Assembly: GCF_017581925.1 (NCBI RefSeq)
Contig: NZ_JAGEVG010000012.1
Coordinates: 1-64,000, forward strand
DNA: 64,000 nucleotides
From: Gelidibacter pelagius
GTDB taxonomy: Bacteria > Bacteroidota > Bacteroidia > Flavobacteriales > Flavobacteriaceae
Direction of reading: 5' to 3'
A program made the position numbers and the translations under genes. Positions 8,958-17,619 of this stretch are shown piece after piece (positions within the stretch are counted from its first letter, which is position 1; every line of letters begins with the position of its first letter). The notes under the pieces are model-generated. The model was not told the origin of the DNA, did no database searches, and was given only the letters and a program-made list of their open reading frames with translations.

Positions 8958-9488
8958 TTATTTGAGTACAATAGTTCTTAGTTCCTTAATGCAATTTCTA
9001 TTTCGTGTTTTGATGGTGCCAATGGGCATGTCAAGAGTCTCTGAGGCTTCCTTTTGGGTGAATCCCTGAAAGTACAAAAGTTCAATCACTTCAATACATT
9101 TTTTGGCAAGCTGGCTCACAAACTTTTTGATGCCAATGGCGTCGGTCTGATCATCTAAACTATCACTGTGTTGTAAAATATCTACGAAATATTCAGCATC
9201 CAGGTTTTTTCTTGAATTTTTAAATGCTTTGGACCGCGTTTTGTCAATGGCAGCATTTCTGGCAATATTCAGGATCCAGGTGAAAAACCGTCCTTTCTCT
9301 GCAGAATAGCTGTTGGCATTGTTCCAAGCTTTTATAAAAACATCCTGCATGACTTCTTCTGCAATGGCATGATCTCTCACTATATTGTAGATGACGCCCT
9401 GCATGCTATCGCCATACATACGGTAGAGCTCTGTAAACGCTTTTTCGTCCTTTTGTTGAAATTTTGAAATCAATACTTCTAATTGCAT
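8958..9488 (-). CDS. ECF-type RNA polymerase sigma factor
   Basis: A 176-residue sigma-70 family extracytoplasmic-function sigma factor. Region 2 is seen in AFTELYRMYGDSMQGVIYNIV through EVMQDVFIKAWNN and FTWILNIARNAAID. Region 4 follows in IELLYFQGFTQKEASETLDMP, with the recognition helix GTIKTRNRNCIKEL. Length and region order are normal. It is co-transcribed with the anti-sigma factor directly downstream. Its position next to sodC suggests, but does not show, an oxidative or envelope-stress role. Confidence 0.94.
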   Translation of the reverse strand: MQLEVLISKFQQKDEKAFTELYRMYGDSMQGVIYNIVRDHAIAEEVMQDVFIKAWNNANSYSAEKGRFFTWILNIARNAAIDKTRSKAFKNSRKNLDAEYFVDILQHSDSLDDQTDAIGIKKFVSQLAKKCIEVIELLYFQGFTQKEASETLDMPIGTIKTRNRNCIKELRTIVLK

Positions 9489-9532
9489 ATAGTGTTTTTA
9501 GATGTTCTTAAGGAAATTTAAAATTGAGAACA

Positions 9533-9557
9533 AAAAAGCCACCTTTTAAAGTGGCTT
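9533..9557 (-). terminator. Terminator after sodC
   Basis: On the minus strand the stem AAGCCAC/GTGGCTT around an 8-nt AT loop is followed by six T. It lies about 30 bp after the sodC stop and in front of the sigma-factor gene, so the two units are separate. Confidence 0.85.
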
Positions 9558-9587
9558 AAGTTTGTCATTGTTTCTTAACGTCACGGA

Positions 9588-10169
9588 TTATTCAATAATT
9601 CCCCCACAACTTACGCGTCCGCCGGCATCACCTGTTGGTTGGCTTACAAAATCATCAACACCTTCGTGTACGATGATGGCTTTTCCTATAATGTCTTTAT
9701 TGGCATCTCCACATCCAATGCACCACTCGTCAGTAGACATAGTAATGGTTGCATTTCCATTGGCATCGGCTTGAAGGTTTCCAATATCGCCTTTGTGATA
9801 GCCATCTGGACTTCCCCATTTGCCGTGAGGTTGATTGGTTGGATTCCAGTGACCTCCAGAAGACGTCCCGTCGGCTGCTGAACAATCTGCTTTTTCGTGA
9901 AGGTGGATCGCGTGCTCACCTTCGGTAAGTCCGCTAAGCACTGCCACCATAGTGACTATGCCATCTTCTTCAGTAAAAACAGCATTACCTTTCACCTGAC
10001 TGTCGCTTTTGGCTTCCATGGCCACTTGCAATTTTATGACTTCTTTTACTGGGGTTTCTTTTGACATTTCTTTCGTTTCATCAGTCTTCGTTTCCTTTTT
10101 GTCGTTTTTGCAGGAAGTCGTGATGGTCATAGCAAAAACAGCTAAGAGTATCAGTGATATTCGTTTCAT
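9588..10169 (-). CDS. sodC: Cu/Zn superoxide dismutase lipoprotein
   Basis: A 193-residue periplasmic copper-zinc superoxide dismutase that converts superoxide to oxygen and hydrogen peroxide. The signal peptide ends in a lipobox (TITTSC), followed by a lysine/glutamate-rich linker. The copper ligands begin in HAIHLHEKADC, and the zinc/copper loop is GGHWNPTNQPHG. The C-terminal VHEGVDDF carries the last copper histidine. The arginine near the C-terminus is in GDAGGRVSCGGI, completing the disulfide and active-site pattern. It has its own terminator. It fits a genome rich in periplasmic copper enzymes. Confidence 0.95.
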   Translation of the reverse strand: MKRISLILLAVFAMTITTSCKNDKKETKTDETKEMSKETPVKEVIKLQVAMEAKSDSQVKGNAVFTEEDGIVTMVAVLSGLTEGEHAIHLHEKADCSAADGTSSGGHWNPTNQPHGKWGSPDGYHKGDIGNLQADANGNATITMSTDEWCIGCGDANKDIIGKAIIVHEGVDDFVSQPTGDAGGRVSCGGIIE

Positions 10170-10324
10170 GGTTCTAGTTTTTAGTGTTTAAATTTTAATT
10201 ATGAAGGATTAAAGTTACAGTTAATTTACGTGTATTTAGCAATAGGGATTGTAAAAAATAAGATTCATCTCAAATAGTTGCTATTTAATCTTATGCTAAA
10301 ATTAATTTAAACGGAAGAGGTTAT

Positions 10325-10368
10325 ATGACTTATATCATATTTTTTATAACGTATTTAAAATATTTTTG
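10325..10368 (+). promoter_or_regulatory. FNR-type box and -7 element of hemN
   Basis: The box ATGACTTATATCAT (10325-10338) is ATGA-N6-TCAT. It is followed after exactly 22 bp by TATTTTTG (10361-10368), matching TAnnTTTG. The spacing is identical to that at nirK, nos, 25063 and the cco promoter. Confidence 0.75.
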
Positions 10369-10391
10369 AATCAGATTTAATCGAAACAAGA

Positions 10392-11756
10392 ATGAAAAGG
10401 TCTTTAATAGATAAATACAATGTTGCTGGGCCTAGATATACCAGTTATCCAACGGTTCCGTATTGGATTGATGACACATTTTCCATGAAAGCATGGAAAG
10501 ATTCACTTCTTATGGCTTTTGATGAAAGTAATGAAGAGGAAGGACTGAGCCTTTATATCCATTTACCATTTTGTGAAAGTTTATGTACGTTTTGTGGCTG
10601 CCACAAGCGGATTACCAAACAACATAGTGTTGAAATTCCGTACATCAATGCCTTAGTGAAAGAGTGGGACCTCTATTGTGATCTGTTGCCATCAAAACCC
10701 ATAATAAAAGAAATGCACTTTGGGGGCGGCACACCAACCTTCTTTTCACCCACACATTTAAGCCTACTCATCAATTGTATTTTAAGACGTGCTACCTTGG
10801 CTGAAGACTATGAGTTCAGCTTTGAAGGCCATCCTAATAATACGACAGAAGAGCATTTACAGACTTTTTATGACCTCGGATTTAGGCGAGTTAGTTTTGG
10901 GGTTCAGGATTATAATGAAACCGTTCAAAAAGCGATACATAGAATCCAACCTTTTGAGAATGTCAAACGGGTGACTGAGCAGGCAAAAGCTATCGGTTAT
11001 ACTTCGGTTGGACATGATCTTATTTTTGGATTGCCATTTCAAACAAAGGAGCATGTCAAAGAATCGATAGCCAAAACAAAACTATTGAAACCTGATCGGA
11101 TTGCATTTTACAGTTATGCCCATGTTCCTTGGATAAAAGGCAATGGCCAACGCGGTTTTGATGAAAGCAATTTGCCATCTGGAGAGGCCAAAAGAAAGCA
11201 ATATGAATTGGGCAAGACCTTGCTTTTTGAAGCGGGTTATCATGAAATTGGAATGGACCATTTTGCATTAGAATCAGATTCATTGTACCAATCCATGATT
11301 ACAAATCAACTTCATCGTAATTTTATGGGATATACAGCTTCAAAAACCAAGGCGATGATTGGTTTGGGCGTATCGGCAATTAGTGATAGCTGGTACGGAT
11401 TTGCACAAAATGTCAAAAATATTGAAGATTATTACCATTTGGTTGATGAAGGCATCATTCCTGTAGTGAAAGGCCATATTTTAAATTCTGAAGATCTAAT
11501 CATCAGGAAACACATTCTAAATTTAATGTGTCATTTTCAGACCTCTTGGACTTCAAAAAATCTATATTTTGAAGAATTGCCGGAGACTTTGGAGTATTTG
11601 AAAGAAATGGAACAGGATGGTTTGTTAGTGCGTAGTGAAGGGCAATTGACTATTACCGAGGAGGGAAAACCATTTGTTAGAAATGTATGCATGGCCTTTG
11701 ATTTGCATTTAAAAAGGAAAAAGCCTGAAACACAATTGTTCTCAATGACTGTATAA
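10392..11756 (+). CDS. hemN: Oxygen-independent coproporphyrinogen III dehydrogenase
   Basis: A 454-residue radical-SAM enzyme that oxidatively decarboxylates coproporphyrinogen III to protoporphyrinogen IX in anaerobic haem synthesis. The cluster motif is C61-x3-C65-x2-C68, followed by G-C as in HemN. The N-terminal KYNVAGPRYTSYPTVPYW and the GGGTPTF glycine motif are characteristic. The C-terminal HemN domain is present (TKAMIGLGVSAIS). Length matches the ~450-residue family, so this is genuine HemN and not the shorter HemW. Its FNR-type promoter at 10325 fits an enzyme needed when oxygen is absent, supplying haem for the cytochromes encoded nearby. Confidence 0.95.
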   Translation: MKRSLIDKYNVAGPRYTSYPTVPYWIDDTFSMKAWKDSLLMAFDESNEEEGLSLYIHLPFCESLCTFCGCHKRITKQHSVEIPYINALVKEWDLYCDLLPSKPIIKEMHFGGGTPTFFSPTHLSLLINCILRRATLAEDYEFSFEGHPNNTTEEHLQTFYDLGFRRVSFGVQDYNETVQKAIHRIQPFENVKRVTEQAKAIGYTSVGHDLIFGLPFQTKEHVKESIAKTKLLKPDRIAFYSYAHVPWIKGNGQRGFDESNLPSGEAKRKQYELGKTLLFEAGYHEIGMDHFALESDSLYQSMITNQLHRNFMGYTASKTKAMIGLGVSAISDSWYGFAQNVKNIEDYYHLVDEGIIPVVKGHILNSEDLIIRKHILNLMCHFQTSWTSKNLYFEELPETLEYLKEMEQDGLLVRSEGQLTITEEGKPFVRNVCMAFDLHLKRKKPETQLFSMTV

Positions 11757-11851
11757 AGAGTCAAAAATTAAAATCAAACTTTGATAGTGGCTTTCATTTG
11801 TCACTTTAACATAATATTAGTACCTTTTATCTTTAATAAAAACACCTACCT

Positions 11852-12682
11852 ATGAAAAAAATTATTGTTCCAATAGATTTCTCCAAATATTCTGAATATG
11901 CCCTTGAGGCGGCAGCTATATTGGCGAAAAAAAACAATGCAGAGATTTTCGCATTGCACATGTTAGAAATGTCCGATGCCATATTGACTGCCTCAAATGA
12001 CGGACCAAAGCCGAAAATGTTGTTTTTCTTAAAACTTGCTCAGCAAAAATTTGATGAGTTTTTAAGTAAAGACTATTTAAAAGGCATTAAGGTGACTCCA
12101 ATTGTCAAACATTCTAAAGTATTCAGTGAAGTCAGTGAGGTTGCTGAAGAGCACCATGCCGATTTAATTGTTATGGGATCTCATGGCGTCACTGGATTTA
12201 CAGAGGTTTTTGTAGGGTCGAATACTGAAAAAGTAGTACGTCATTCTAAACTTCCGGTACTTGTGATCAAGCAAAAACCGACCAATCTCAATTTTGAAAC
12301 CGTTATTTTCCCTTCAGATTTTACAGAAAAGAGTGTGGACGTTTATCAGCGTGTTTTAAAGACGTTGGGAGAGACTTCCAATGTGCATTTATTGTATGTG
12401 AATGTCCCTGGGGAGAATTTTAAAAGCACAACTGAAATGGAAAAGAACGTGGCAAACTTCTTAATGAAAGCGGAAGGGGATATGAACAATTTAAACAAGG
12501 TTCATTATGTGTCAGATTATTCCATACAACAAGGAATTATGAATTTTTCAAATCTTTTTGGAGCCGATTTGATCGTCATGCCAACGCACGGAAGAAAGGG
12601 ATTGGCACATTTTTTTGAAGGAAGTATTTCTGAGGATTTGGCAAATCGAGCCAATCTTCCTGTAATGACATTTAAAATATAG
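11852..12682 (+). CDS. Universal stress protein, tandem UspA domains
   Basis: A 276-residue protein with two UspA domains. The first (residues 1-145) has the ATP-loop signature in VMGSHGVTGFTEVFVGSNTEKVV, and the second (about 150-276) has VMPTHGRKGLAHFFEGS. Both end with the typical hydrophobic strand (LPVLVIKQK, LPVMTFKI). It probably binds nucleotide and acts in the cytoplasm under stress or low oxygen. Placement between hemN and nirK suggests induction under anaerobiosis, but I found no FNR box with the spacing used by its neighbours. It ends in a terminator, so it is probably monocistronic. Confidence 0.9.
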   Translation: MKKIIVPIDFSKYSEYALEAAAILAKKNNAEIFALHMLEMSDAILTASNDGPKPKMLFFLKLAQQKFDEFLSKDYLKGIKVTPIVKHSKVFSEVSEVAEEHHADLIVMGSHGVTGFTEVFVGSNTEKVVRHSKLPVLVIKQKPTNLNFETVIFPSDFTEKSVDVYQRVLKTLGETSNVHLLYVNVPGENFKSTTEMEKNVANFLMKAEGDMNNLNKVHYVSDYSIQQGIMNFSNLFGADLIVMPTHGRKGLAHFFEGSISEDLANRANLPVMTFKI

Positions 12683-12720
12683 AGAAAATTTATGATATAT
12701 AAGACGATGAATTATATCTC

Positions 12721-12769
12721 ATGTCGTGTAACAAGCAGGCTTTAAGGCTGTTCGTTACATGACATTTTT
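12721..12769 (+). terminator. Terminator after universal stress gene
   Basis: The imperfect inverted repeat ATGTCGTGTAAC/GTTACATGACAT has an inner AGCAG-GCTTTAAGGC-CTGTT-like fold and is followed by five T. It lies 38 bp after the stop. Confidence 0.7.
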
Positions 12770-12774
12770 AATTA

Positions 12775-12837
12775 GGACAAAAACGTCCGATATATGACAA
12801 AAGTCATATTTTGTACTGTTAAATACTAATAACTTTG
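12775..12837 (+). promoter_or_regulatory. Composite NsrR-like + FNR-like promoter of nirK
   Basis: GGACAAAAACGTCC (12775-12788) is a palindrome shared with three other promoters here. Five bases later comes ATGACAAAAGTCAT (12794-12807), a perfect FNR-like inverted repeat. Exactly 22 bp further is TAACTTTG (12830-12837), the -7 box, with a TTG at 12811. The FNR-like box would be centred near -43 and the upstream palindrome near -62. Confidence 0.8.
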
Positions 12838-12863
12838 AACCATAAACCAATTATAACCACACT

Positions 12864-14309
12864 ATGAAATCAAAACTAAAATTTACAGTATTAATTGCAA
12901 CAGTATTTTTATTTAGCTGTTTCCAAGAAAAAAAAGAAAAATACACGGCCGCTGAGGACATCCCGGTGAGTCTTGAAATGATTGCGGAATTGACCGCACC
13001 GCCACACGTACCAAAACCTGTGGGCAAGCGCAAAGCAAAAAAGCTTATTGTAAAAATGGAGATCCTCGAAGCCGAAGGTGAAATTTCAAATGGGGTACGT
13101 TATGTATTCTGGACTTTTGGAGGTTCAGTTCCAGGAAGTTTTATCAGAGCTCGTGTTGGAGATGAAATCGAATTCCATTTACAAAACCACCCAGACAACA
13201 AACTACCTCACAACATTGATTTACATGCGGTGAATGGTCCAGGTGGAGGTGCAGAGTCTTCTTTTGTGGCTCCAGGTCACGAAAAAGTGTTTTCCTTTAA
13301 GGTATTGGCTCCTGGTTTGTACGTTTACCATTGTGCAACAGCTCCTGTAGGGATGCATATTGCCAACGGTATGTATGGTCTTATTTTGATAGAGCCTGAA
13401 GGTGGTTTGCCTCCAGTAGATAAAGAGTACTACGTCATGCAGGGCGATTTCTACACTGCGGGTCCTAACGGCGAACGTGGGTTGCAACCTTTTGACATGC
13501 AGAAAGCAGTTGATGAAAAAGCGGATTATGTGGTCTTTAATGGAAAAGTAGGTGCGTTGACTGGTGATGGAGCATTAACCGCTAAAGTAGGGGAGACCGT
13601 AAGACTTTTTGTGGGGAATGGAGGCCCTGGATTAGTGTCATCGTTCCATGTCATTGGAGAAATATTTGACAGGGTAACCGTTGAAGGAGGAAGTCTTATC
13701 AATGAGAATGTCCAAACAACGTTGATTCCTGCCGGCGGGGCAGCTATGATAGAATTCAAAGTAGATGTTCCAGGATCGTATGTTTTGGTTGACCACTCTA
13801 TTTTTAGAGCGTTCAATAAAGGTGCTTTAGGATTGTTGAATGTGACTGGTGAAGAAAACGAAAAAATATACTCTGGAGAGCAGATGGATAATATTTACCT
13901 TCCAGAAGGTCCAGGTATCCAAAGAATGCCAACAACAAGCGAGATTAAAGAATCTGATGTTCCTGCAAAATCCTTTGAGGAGCAAATGAAGTTCGGAAAA
14001 CAGATTTATGGTCAAACCTGTATTGCTTGTCACCAAGCGGAAGGACAGGGTATTCCAAGCGCATTCCCTCCATTGGCAAAATCTGATTATCTAAATGCCG
14101 ATGTTGACAGAGCTATTGAAGCCGTGCTTTTCGGATTAAGTGGAGAAATTACCGTAAACGGTGAGAAGTACAACAGTATTATGACCGCACAAATGATTTC
14201 ACAAGAAGAAGTTGCCAACGTAATGACCTATGTTTATAATAGCTGGGGCAATAATAAAACGGTGGTGACAACTGAGATGGTGAAGAAAGTGAAAGAAAAA
14301 AATAAGTAG
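12864..14309 (+). CDS. nirK: Copper nitrite reductase fused to cytochrome c
   Basis: A 481-residue copper-containing nitrite reductase that reduces nitrite to nitric oxide. The N-terminus is a lipoprotein signal (VFLFSC). Two cupredoxin domains follow: [14 protein letters not shown] carries type 1/type 2 histidines, and [19 protein letters not shown] carries the type 1 Cys-His-Met ligands and a type 2 histidine. [14 protein letters not shown] supplies the last type 2 histidine. The C-terminal ~110 residues form a class I cytochrome c domain with C386-I-A-C-H390. Such NirK-cytochrome c fusions deliver electrons within one chain. It has its own composite promoter. The next gene is 138 bp away across a repeat. 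Confidence 0.96.
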   Translation: MKSKLKFTVLIATVFLFSCFQEKKEKYTAAEDIPVSLEMIAELTAPPHVPKPVGKRKAKKLIVKMEILEAEGEISNGVRYVFWTFGGSVPGSFIRARVGDEIEFHLQNHPDNKLPHNIDLHAVNGPGGGAESSFVAPGHEKVFSFKVLAPGLYVYHCATAPVGMHIANGMYGLILIEPEGGLPPVDKEYYVMQGDFYTAGPNGERGLQPFDMQKAVDEKADYVVFNGKVGALTGDGALTAKVGETVRLFVGNGGPGLVSSFHVIGEIFDRVTVEGGSLINENVQTTLIPAGGAAMIEFKVDVPGSYVLVDHSIFRAFNKGALGLLNVTGEENEKIYSGEQMDNIYLPEGPGIQRMPTTSEIKESDVPAKSFEEQMKFGKQIYGQTCIACHQAEGQGIPSAFPPLAKSDYLNADVDRAIEAVLFGLSGEITVNGEKYNSIMTAQMISQEEVANVMTYVYNSWGNNKTVVTTEMVKKVKEKNK

Positions 14310-14318
14310 TCGAAATTG

Positions 14319-14420
14319 CCCGCCTGAATGACGGAGTCGGGCAGGAAGTTGAATCCCGATAGCTATCGGGAGAAGTTGAAGTTGAAATGATTTTTTTGAC
14401 AACAGACAACAGACAACCGA
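14319..14420. repeat. Palindromes and heptad repeat after nirK
   Basis: The stem GCCCG/CGGGC (14318-14342) is followed by the perfect palindrome CCCGATAGCTATCGGG (14355-14370). Then come a GAAGTT hexamer tandem and a 7-bp tandem ACAACAG x2 plus a variant (14399-14420). No T-run follows the palindrome, so it is not an obvious terminator. Confidence 0.65.
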
Positions 14421-14447
14421 AATAATAATTTATAAAAACCACAAATC

Positions 14448-15224
14448 ATGCGTACCAAATTCTTCAGATTGTCCTTTGTTTTGATTTTTGTCCACCTATT
14501 TAGTTTTGGGCAATCTGAAGATATGGCACGTATTGATGGCGCCCGATACATTCCGTTATACGGACGGGATTCCACGGTAGTTGAGGTTAAGGACTTTGAT
14601 CTGGATAAGTATCCGGTGACCAATGAACAGTATATGGACTTTGTAAGGAAATTTCCAGAATGGCAGAAATCCAAAGCTAAAAAAATCTTTGCCGATGGGA
14701 TGTACCTCAGAAGTTGGAAGGATGATTTTGAACTCAATGACGACGCCAAGTTAAATAGCCCTGTTACCTATGTGAGTTGGTTTGCAGCTAAGGCTTATTG
14801 CGACTGTATGGGCAAACGTTTACCAACCATGGACGAATGGGAATATGCTGCCATGTCAGATGAAACGTCTAAGGATGCCCGTATCAAGAAATCTTACAAT
14901 GAAAAGATTTTATCCTGGTATGAAGCCCCTCGATCCAACGAAAATCAAATTGGGCAAAACCCAAAAAATTATTGGGGTGTTTCTGACTTACATGGTTTAG
15001 TTTGGGAATGGACCTCAGATTTTAATTCTGTTATGCTCTCGGGTGAATCACGAAAAGATCAAGACGGAGATAATAACTTATTCTGCGGAAGCGCCTCCGT
15101 GGGTGCTACTGATTTAATGAATTACGCAGCGTTCATGCGCTACGCTTTTAGAGGCAGCATCAAGGCCAATTACGCGATAAAGAATCTCGGGTTTAGATGT
15201 GCCAAAGATATTGAAACCCCATAA
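14448..15224 (+). CDS. Formylglycine-generating-enzyme-like (SUMF1) protein
   Basis: A 258-residue exported protein with an FGE/SUMF1-type fold. A signal peptide (LSFVLIFVHLFSFGQ) is followed by family signatures: LDKYPVTNEQYMDFV, SPVTYVSWFAAKAYC, GKRLPTMDEWEYAA, GLVWEWTSDF and the C-terminal GFRCAKD. True sulfatase-activating enzymes have a paired active-site cysteine. I see C-D-C in AYCDCMGKRLP and C in GFRC but cannot confirm the FGE pair, so catalysis is uncertain. It ends 5 bp before the SCO gene, so the two form an operon. Its position between nirK and sco suggests a role in maturing or supporting periplasmic copper enzymes. Confidence 0.85.
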   Translation: MRTKFFRLSFVLIFVHLFSFGQSEDMARIDGARYIPLYGRDSTVVEVKDFDLDKYPVTNEQYMDFVRKFPEWQKSKAKKIFADGMYLRSWKDDFELNDDAKLNSPVTYVSWFAAKAYCDCMGKRLPTMDEWEYAAMSDETSKDARIKKSYNEKILSWYEAPRSNENQIGQNPKNYWGVSDLHGLVWEWTSDFNSVMLSGESRKDQDGDNNLFCGSASVGATDLMNYAAFMRYAFRGSIKANYAIKNLGFRCAKDIETP

Positions 15225-15229
15225 TTATT

Positions 15230-15952
15230 ATGAAAAAAACACTTTTTATACTGTGTAGTATTCTTTTTATAGGATTTACTGCCTGTAAAAACGACAGCTC
15301 AAAATCATCGGATGAAGCCATAGCGTATTACTGCCCAATGGAATGTGAGGGCGATAAAACCTACGATGAGCCTGGCAGTTGCCCTGTTTGTAAAATGGAT
15401 TTGGTACCCATTGAAACGATAAAAGAATCAGAAAAAAGATCAGATGAAATTTCAGACCTTTCAATTTTCAACATAAAATCTACTTGGACTAATCAAAATG
15501 GAGAAGACCTTCAGTTTGAAGATCTTAAAGGTGATGTTTTGGTTACGGTCATGATCTATACCTCTTGTAAAGCAGCTTGCCCACGATTAGTGGCCGATAT
15601 GCGGAATATTGAGGAGCGACTTTCAAAAAGTACTAAAGAAAATGTCAAAATGGTACTGGTCAGTATCGATCCAATTACAGATACGCCTGAACGGCTAAAA
15701 GCCTTTGCAGAAGAAAATGTCATGGATAAACACCCGTGGCTGTTTTTGCGATCTTCAGAGGACAATACCAGAGAATTTGCTGCAGTTGTAGCGGTTAATT
15801 ATATGAAGATTTCACCAATTGACTTTTCACATTCAAACATTATCACCGTTTTTAATGCTGAAGGTGAAATGGTATTTCAGCAAGAAGGTCTTGGGGTTAA
15901 CTCTGATGCCACTGTTCAAAATATAGAAAAAGCGGTTGCATCCATTCAATAG
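15230..15952 (+). CDS. SCO1/SenC copper chaperone with metal-binding domain
   Basis: A 240-residue lipoprotein (lipobox GFTAC). Residues ~30-60 form a small heavy-metal-binding domain with the pattern YYCPMECEGD...GSCPVCKMDL. The remainder is a thioredoxin-fold SCO domain with the copper motif C-K-A-A-C-P and a downstream histidine (SPIDFSHSNII). SCO proteins load copper into CuA centres. Here the likely clients are the CuA site of NosZ or other periplasmic copper proteins, since the locus lies between nirK and nosZ. It starts 5 bp after the SUMF-like gene. Confidence 0.92.
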   Translation: MKKTLFILCSILFIGFTACKNDSSKSSDEAIAYYCPMECEGDKTYDEPGSCPVCKMDLVPIETIKESEKRSDEISDLSIFNIKSTWTNQNGEDLQFEDLKGDVLVTVMIYTSCKAACPRLVADMRNIEERLSKSTKENVKMVLVSIDPITDTPERLKAFAEENVMDKHPWLFLRSSEDNTREFAAVVAVNYMKISPIDFSHSNIITVFNAEGEMVFQQEGLGVNSDATVQNIEKAVASIQ

Positions 15953-16010
15953 GCTAAAAACCATGACTCTTAACAGGTCAAACAAGTATAGGTTCTAATA
16001 AACAAAACTC

Positions 16011-17270
16011 ATGAAAAAACTAATTTTTTTAATGTGCTTCGGCATGTTGAGCCAGACATTTTTTGCCCAAGAATTTGCTATCGATCTCCAATTAAGACCG
16101 CGTGCTGAGTATAGGCATGGCTTCAAAACCTTAGTTCCTGACGCTGCCGATGCTGCGACGTTTATCTCGCAACGTTCGCGACTTAATTTTAACTATGGCA
16201 GCGAAAAACTGAATGCTTATATTTCTTTGCAAAATGTCAGAACTTGGGGAGAGGTCAGCACCTTATCTGCAAGTGATGCAAACGGAACTGCCATCCACGA
16301 AGCTTGGGCATCTTTTAAATTGGATTCTGAATTTTCATTTAAAATGGGACGTCAGGAAATCATTTATGATGATTCGCGAATTTTCGGCAATGTCGATTGG
16401 GCACAGACGGGGAGAAGTCATGATGCGTTTATAGCCACTTACCAACCCAATTCTAAAAACCGATTGGACATTGGTCTTGCACTGAATGAAGAGGATGAAA
16501 CGCTGTTCAAAACCGATTATGATGTCAATAATTACAAGGCATTTCAATATGCATGGTACCATACCAGTTTGGATAATTTAAACTTGAGCCTTTTGGCACT
16601 CAATACAGGGTTTACATTTGATAAAAATGGCAAACAGGAGGTAGATTATAATCAGACACTTGGTGCTTTTGTATCCTTTGGGAAAAATCAATTAAAGGGT
16701 GATGCTTCAGCTTATTTCCAAACTGGAAAAATTGCCGATCGCAGTTTAAGTGCTTATAATTTAGCCGGAAACTTACATTATCAAATCAATTCAGAATTTA
16801 CTTTTGGGCTTGGTGCCGAATTGCTTTCTGGGACCGATATGAACTCAACATCAGATAAGATGAACTCATTTAACCCATTATTCGGTACCAATCATAAATT
16901 CAATGGATGGATGGATTATTTCTATGTGGGAAATCATATCAACTCTGTCGGATTATTGGACATTAGTGTGCCATTAAAATATCAAAAGGAAAAAGTAACA
17001 CTTCAATTGGTACCGCATTTATTTTCATCTGCAGCCACTGTGGTGGACAATTTTGGGAATGAAAAAGACAACTATTTAGGCACTGAAATAGATTTTTCAT
17101 TTGGCTATAAAATTGCCTCTAATATTGATTTCCAGTTGGGATATTCCCACATGTTCGCAACAGAAACCATGGAGGTCTTAAAAGGTGGCAACAGAAACAA
17201 TACCACAAATTGGGCTTGGGCCATGTTTGTGTTCAAACCAAAATTATTCACGCATACAACTAGTAAGTAA
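16011..17270 (+). CDS. Outer-membrane beta-barrel, alginate-export-porin type
   Basis: A 419-residue predicted outer-membrane porin. After a signal peptide (ending QTFFAQ) it starts with LRPRAEYRHGF and alternates short amphipathic strands through to the C-terminal aromatic WAWAMFVFKPK. This resembles the alginate-export porin family (AlgE-like). The signature RSRLNFNYGSEKLNAYISLQ and KMGRQEIIYDDSRIFG support this. It lies 58 bp after sco and ends before a strong terminator, so it closes the nirK block. In this setting it may pass nitrite or other small anions, but that is inference. Confidence 0.85.
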   Translation: MKKLIFLMCFGMLSQTFFAQEFAIDLQLRPRAEYRHGFKTLVPDAADAATFISQRSRLNFNYGSEKLNAYISLQNVRTWGEVSTLSASDANGTAIHEAWASFKLDSEFSFKMGRQEIIYDDSRIFGNVDWAQTGRSHDAFIATYQPNSKNRLDIGLALNEEDETLFKTDYDVNNYKAFQYAWYHTSLDNLNLSLLALNTGFTFDKNGKQEVDYNQTLGAFVSFGKNQLKGDASAYFQTGKIADRSLSAYNLAGNLHYQINSEFTFGLGAELLSGTDMNSTSDKMNSFNPLFGTNHKFNGWMDYFYVGNHINSVGLLDISVPLKYQKEKVTLQLVPHLFSSAATVVDNFGNEKDNYLGTEIDFSFGYKIASNIDFQLGYSHMFATETMEVLKGGNRNNTTNWAWAMFVFKPKLFTHTTSK

Positions 17271-17328
17271 ATCACTGTTTTTATTGGAATTCCGAAGAGA
17301 GGAATTCCGAACAAAATTAGCATAGATC

Positions 17329-17371
17329 ATCCTTCAAGATATCCAATATATGGGTCTTGAAGGATTTTTTG
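17329..17371 (+). terminator. Terminator of nirK-block, after porin gene
   Basis: An 11-bp perfect stem ATCCTTCAAGA/TCTTGAAGGAT with a 15-nt loop is followed by six T. It separates the nirK block from the nos promoter. The rest of 17271-17477 holds only an AATTCCG repeat (17288-17309) and AT-rich DNA. Confidence 0.9.
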
Positions 17372-17477
17372 CGTTTTGCCTATGGCTTCTATAGTTCTGC
17401 TTTTAAGAAGGTTAGTATGGAATGTCTCATAAATGTAAGTTTTATAATCACTTTAGTGCAAATTACCACAGTAAAGA

Positions 17478-17540
17478 GGACAAAATCATCCGAAATATGA
17501 TTATTGTCATGTTTTATAATAGATTATCGACTTAAATTTG
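17478..17540 (+). promoter_or_regulatory. Composite NsrR-like + FNR-like promoter of nos
   Basis: GGACAAAATCATCC (17478-17491) is followed after 5 bp by ATGATTATTGTCAT (17497-17510). TAAATTTG (17533-17540) comes 22 bp later. All three spacings are the same as in the nirK promoter. Confidence 0.8.
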
Positions 17541-17619
17541 TTGTATAAAATCAAAAAGAATAGAACTATCACGTGAAAATAGTTCTGAAATTTTTATCAC
17601 AACTTAAATTTTTAACAAA

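Noticed and set aside
11757-11851. FNR box upstream of the universal stress gene
   Set aside because: No ATGA-N6-TCAT palindrome and no TAnnTTTG at the 22-bp spacing are present, although the gene lies among FNR-type targets.
14355-14370. CCCGATAGCTATCGGG as nirK terminator
   Set aside because: No T-run follows the palindrome. It resembles a dispersed repeat rather than a rho-independent terminator.
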